Below, piece after piece: positions 61,064 to 64,000 of a stretch of DNA of 64,000 nt; position 1 is the stretch's first letter, and each line of letters starts with the position of its first letter. This DNA is from Glossina fuscipes. Lineage: Eukaryota > Arthropoda > Insecta > Diptera > Glossinidae. Under the pieces are notes generated by a model that saw only the letters and a program-made list of their open reading frames with translations, did no database searches and was not told where the DNA came from. The stretch is from contig NW_024003472.1 in NCBI RefSeq assembly GCF_014805625.2, forward strand, positions 574,550-638,549, given 5' to 3'. Made by a program: the position numbers and the translations under genes.

Positions 61064-64000
61064 GAAGTATGCACAAATATTAGTGGCATATCATATCATA
61101 CAATAAGTGAGTCTAAAGGTGATCTCGGTATGGTTAATATTACGTTCACATTTACTTCTTTTAAACTAAGTTTAGAATTTGGCGTACCAATTTTTTCGAA
61201 GCTCTAAAGCAGATACTGGTTTCAATTTGGCTTTTCCGTTGGATAAATCGGTCTCACGTGCACGTTAATATACTATCTACCATTTTTTATCTCTGGAAAA
61301 ATATATTGCCCTCTAAAGGGTGTCGTTTGTAGATAGAGTATTTTGAGTATTTCGCTCATGTATCTTTTTCCATAAATGGTTAATTTTTCCAGATTCGATT
61401 TCAGCTCATAATATCAAGCGTTGTTTACTAGTTATATCTTAAAATAACTATTTATTATTTACCTTTTAAACATTTAACAACGGGAAAAGTAATATACGTT
61501 TAATAATAGGCGCAGGCTTAACTTTTTAGCACAGAATGTTAACAGCACTTTTAAAAGCTTAAACAATACTTCGTTCTTGAATCACTTTTGCTGTATATAT
61601 ATATATTTTTTTTTTTTTGTTTTATAATGTTCTTATATATTTATACCTTAAGAGAAAGAGTTTTAATTTTCCGCAGAAGAATGATGGGTGCAACATATAT
61701 TTGTAATGTAAGAAACCCTAACGAAAATAAATTCAGCCACTTTGCAAATAGACAAATAACACTCTCTCCCATGACCAAAAAGATTGATTCGGCTAGCTAA
61801 GAGCTTGCCTACATCAGAAGTCTAAAAAATATTTGAAAAAAAACATTGCTATCTAGTGTAATTTGTTCTGAAATTTTAACTCAGTTTAAGCGTTGAGACA
61901 ATTTCATCACAAGCTTTTTCCTAAGGATTGAAAAATTGAAAGAAATTATATCATGCCTAGGGTAACTTCCTCCAACAAATTAATTGCAACCAATATGTTA
62001 TAACCGCCCTTATTTTTATTTATTTGCCTTCAATTCGTTTAAAAGTAAGCAACGCATGTATACCAATTTTCTTGTGAGACTTTTGCACATTTTACACGAA
62101 AGGGTTTGTCCGCAGATCTGGGATCGCGAAACATTAAATGAATGTTCAATTATAAAAAAGAAAAGCAGACACTTAATCCAATACATTTTATTCTTAATCA
62201 ATGTTTTAAACAAAAATGATGGGATTTCCAACTTTACAAAATATATATTAATTTTTTTACTTCCTCTCTTAAATGTTACAATGTTTGGAAAAAACATAAC
62301 CATGTAAGAGAAAATATCCTACAAGTTGCAAAGTATTTAAAAATCTATGATCAGTAAATGTTGCAACATCCGGATGACAAAAGTTAATCTTCATTTACAG
62401 ATTGTTCGCTTTAAATTAGATAAAATATATTTAAAACATTTGTGTCACATATAACACCTTAATCTGATACCGAAAATATTTTAATTACTGATTATTCAAA
62501 ATTCATTGTAAGCCTGTAATTTATGTTTTTTTCTTTTTTCTGTTGTTGTGATACGTCCATCTCATTTTTTTCAACCGAAAGTCCTTATAAGCTGTGATGT
62601 GAACGTAGTTTAACTCTTTCAGCACACACTTCTATTAATTGCTCTCTCTTTTTTAAAAACTGTATTCTACCAGAGCAGTTATTTTATTTTCAATGAAAAA
62701 AAAATAAATGGATTTTTCAAACGTGTGTGGTGTAAGTGTCTGAATATTAGCGCCATTTTTAACATTGAATAAATAAGATTGTTTACTGCTATCATTTTTC
62801 ATGGAAAATTGGCTAACATGATCAAATTTGCTATGTATGTTGGTTTCCAGCAATTTTTTAATCTACAGTCATTTAACATATCAACAGCTAATGAGGAACA
62901 ATTACAAATTAATTTGCTTAAAAGTGAACTTGATGAAGCAAGTAAATATAAACCTAAACAGGAGAAATAAAATGAGCTAAAGTCGCATCTTCTGTGTCCA
63001 CATATCATTTAGTATAATATATTAATATACGTGGGATTTAATCCTAGTATAGAAGACGTGAAACCCGACCTTTCTTTAGCGAAATCAGCTCAATATTTTT
63101 CAAATGCTTGACGTATCCCATCACATTTGTTTTTATAACGTGCATAAAAACATTCTAGAGAACACTAAAATACATGACAAGGACGAGTGCGATCATATGT
63201 ATTTTTATAATTATCATTTCTTACTACCATTACAATTATTACGTTCACTCTCAAAGTTGGTAAGCAAACAAACATAACATTATATAAACAAACTTAATCA
63301 AAACAAGTCATTTATCAAAATGCTGAATCTACTCTTACTTTAAGTCAAATTTTAGAATCCAGGCGAGTAGACCGCATAAATTCTCCTATTACATATTTAA
63401 AAATATTTAATATAATTTTTTTAATGCGGTGGTTGATGAAGAAGAAAAAGTATTTGAGCTTCATTTATATAAAGAAATTAGAACAAAATTGAAGAAACAC
63501 GAAATAATAACATATAGCTAAGTATTACTATCACTAAAAAATTGTTGATGGTCTAACTTCTCTAATCTAATTAATTCAACTAATTTATTAAAATTTATCA
63601 AACATAAGATTAACAGTTAGCCAGAATTAGTCAGAGAAATGCAAGGTTATAATTATATTTCGCAAATAATTATATCAATTATTGATGCACGTTTCAGTAG
63701 AGATTATTTATATAATTCTCTGGAAATGTCTAGTTAAAATAAAACAATTTGGTTCCAAGTTATAAAAACAAAATTGATACATTATTGCGTATTATATGTA
63801 AAAGCTCCCGCTAGATGCTGTTAGATTGAAACTGAGTTGTTATATTGGCCAAGAATTTGCTATTATTGAAAGTAATCGAATCAAATGCCTTTAAGCACTG
63901 GATTACGATAGTAAAACCTAAGATTTGATAGCGATCAAACCGCCATTAAAATTAATAATAAGGTACTCAGATTTTTAAAACAAACTTATATATAAATGCG
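61064..64000. other. Intron 4 to the window end
   Basis: No gene or zinc-finger exon is found. The frames at 61588, 61984 and 62779 and their minus-strand partners are short, AT-driven and without known motifs. The next rotund exon (third finger) should lie beyond 64000 if the gene model is right. Confidence 0.4.

Noticed and set aside
46365..64000. Search for the remaining zinc-finger exons
   Set aside because: No stretch with the expected ERPYKC-type continuation or further C2H2 pairs was found by eye. It probably lies outside the window.

Overview
The window looks like AT-rich euchromatin from a higher fly. It has long introns, CAG/CAA-rich coding sequence, and a dispersed repeat family with degenerate 'GTCCGTCTGTC' / 'ACGGACAGACAT' stretches that is common in tephritid and calyptrate flies. 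A tephritid is my best guess, but the sequence alone does not prove it. Almost the whole window appears to be one gene on the + strand: the orthologue of Drosophila rotund (rn), a C2H2 zinc-finger transcription factor of the rotund / squeeze / LIN-29 / ZNF384 family.

Layout. Positions 1-660 are upstream sequence. A TATA box at 661 and a 5'UTR-like stretch end in a short candidate first coding exon (to 837). A large Gln/His-rich coding exon lies at about 17285-19062. A 78-nt in-phase exon, which I infer from its splice signals and reading frame, lies at 31747-31824. The exon carrying the first two zinc fingers is at 46103-46364. Phases agree along the chain: exon 1 ends in phase 1 and the long exon starts in phase 1; the long exon ends in phase 0; the 78-nt exon is 0/0; the zinc-finger exon starts in phase 0 and ends in phase 1. 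The remaining fingers and the C-terminus are not found and should lie beyond 64000. The introns are about 16.4, 12.7, 14.3 and more than 17.6 kb.

The rest, over 95% of the window, is intronic. It contains an internally deleted mariner element with intact inverted repeats and TA target duplications (48042-48713), a second degraded mariner-like fragment (about 7020-7390), several decayed copies of the fly dispersed repeat, short tandem repeats and microsatellites. It also contains a 10-N assembly gap flanked by an identical 47-bp duplication, which is probably an assembly artefact. Several splice-like signals fall outside the main model: a 147-bp open exon at 13137, a strong acceptor at 51351, and a textbook recursive-splice (ratchet) site at 57059/57060. 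They suggest alternative exons, such as those of a roe-type isoform, or stepwise removal of the long introns.

No other protein-coding gene, tRNA, rRNA or CRISPR was recognised. The many short open frames elsewhere look like chance frames in AT-rich DNA or relics of repeats.
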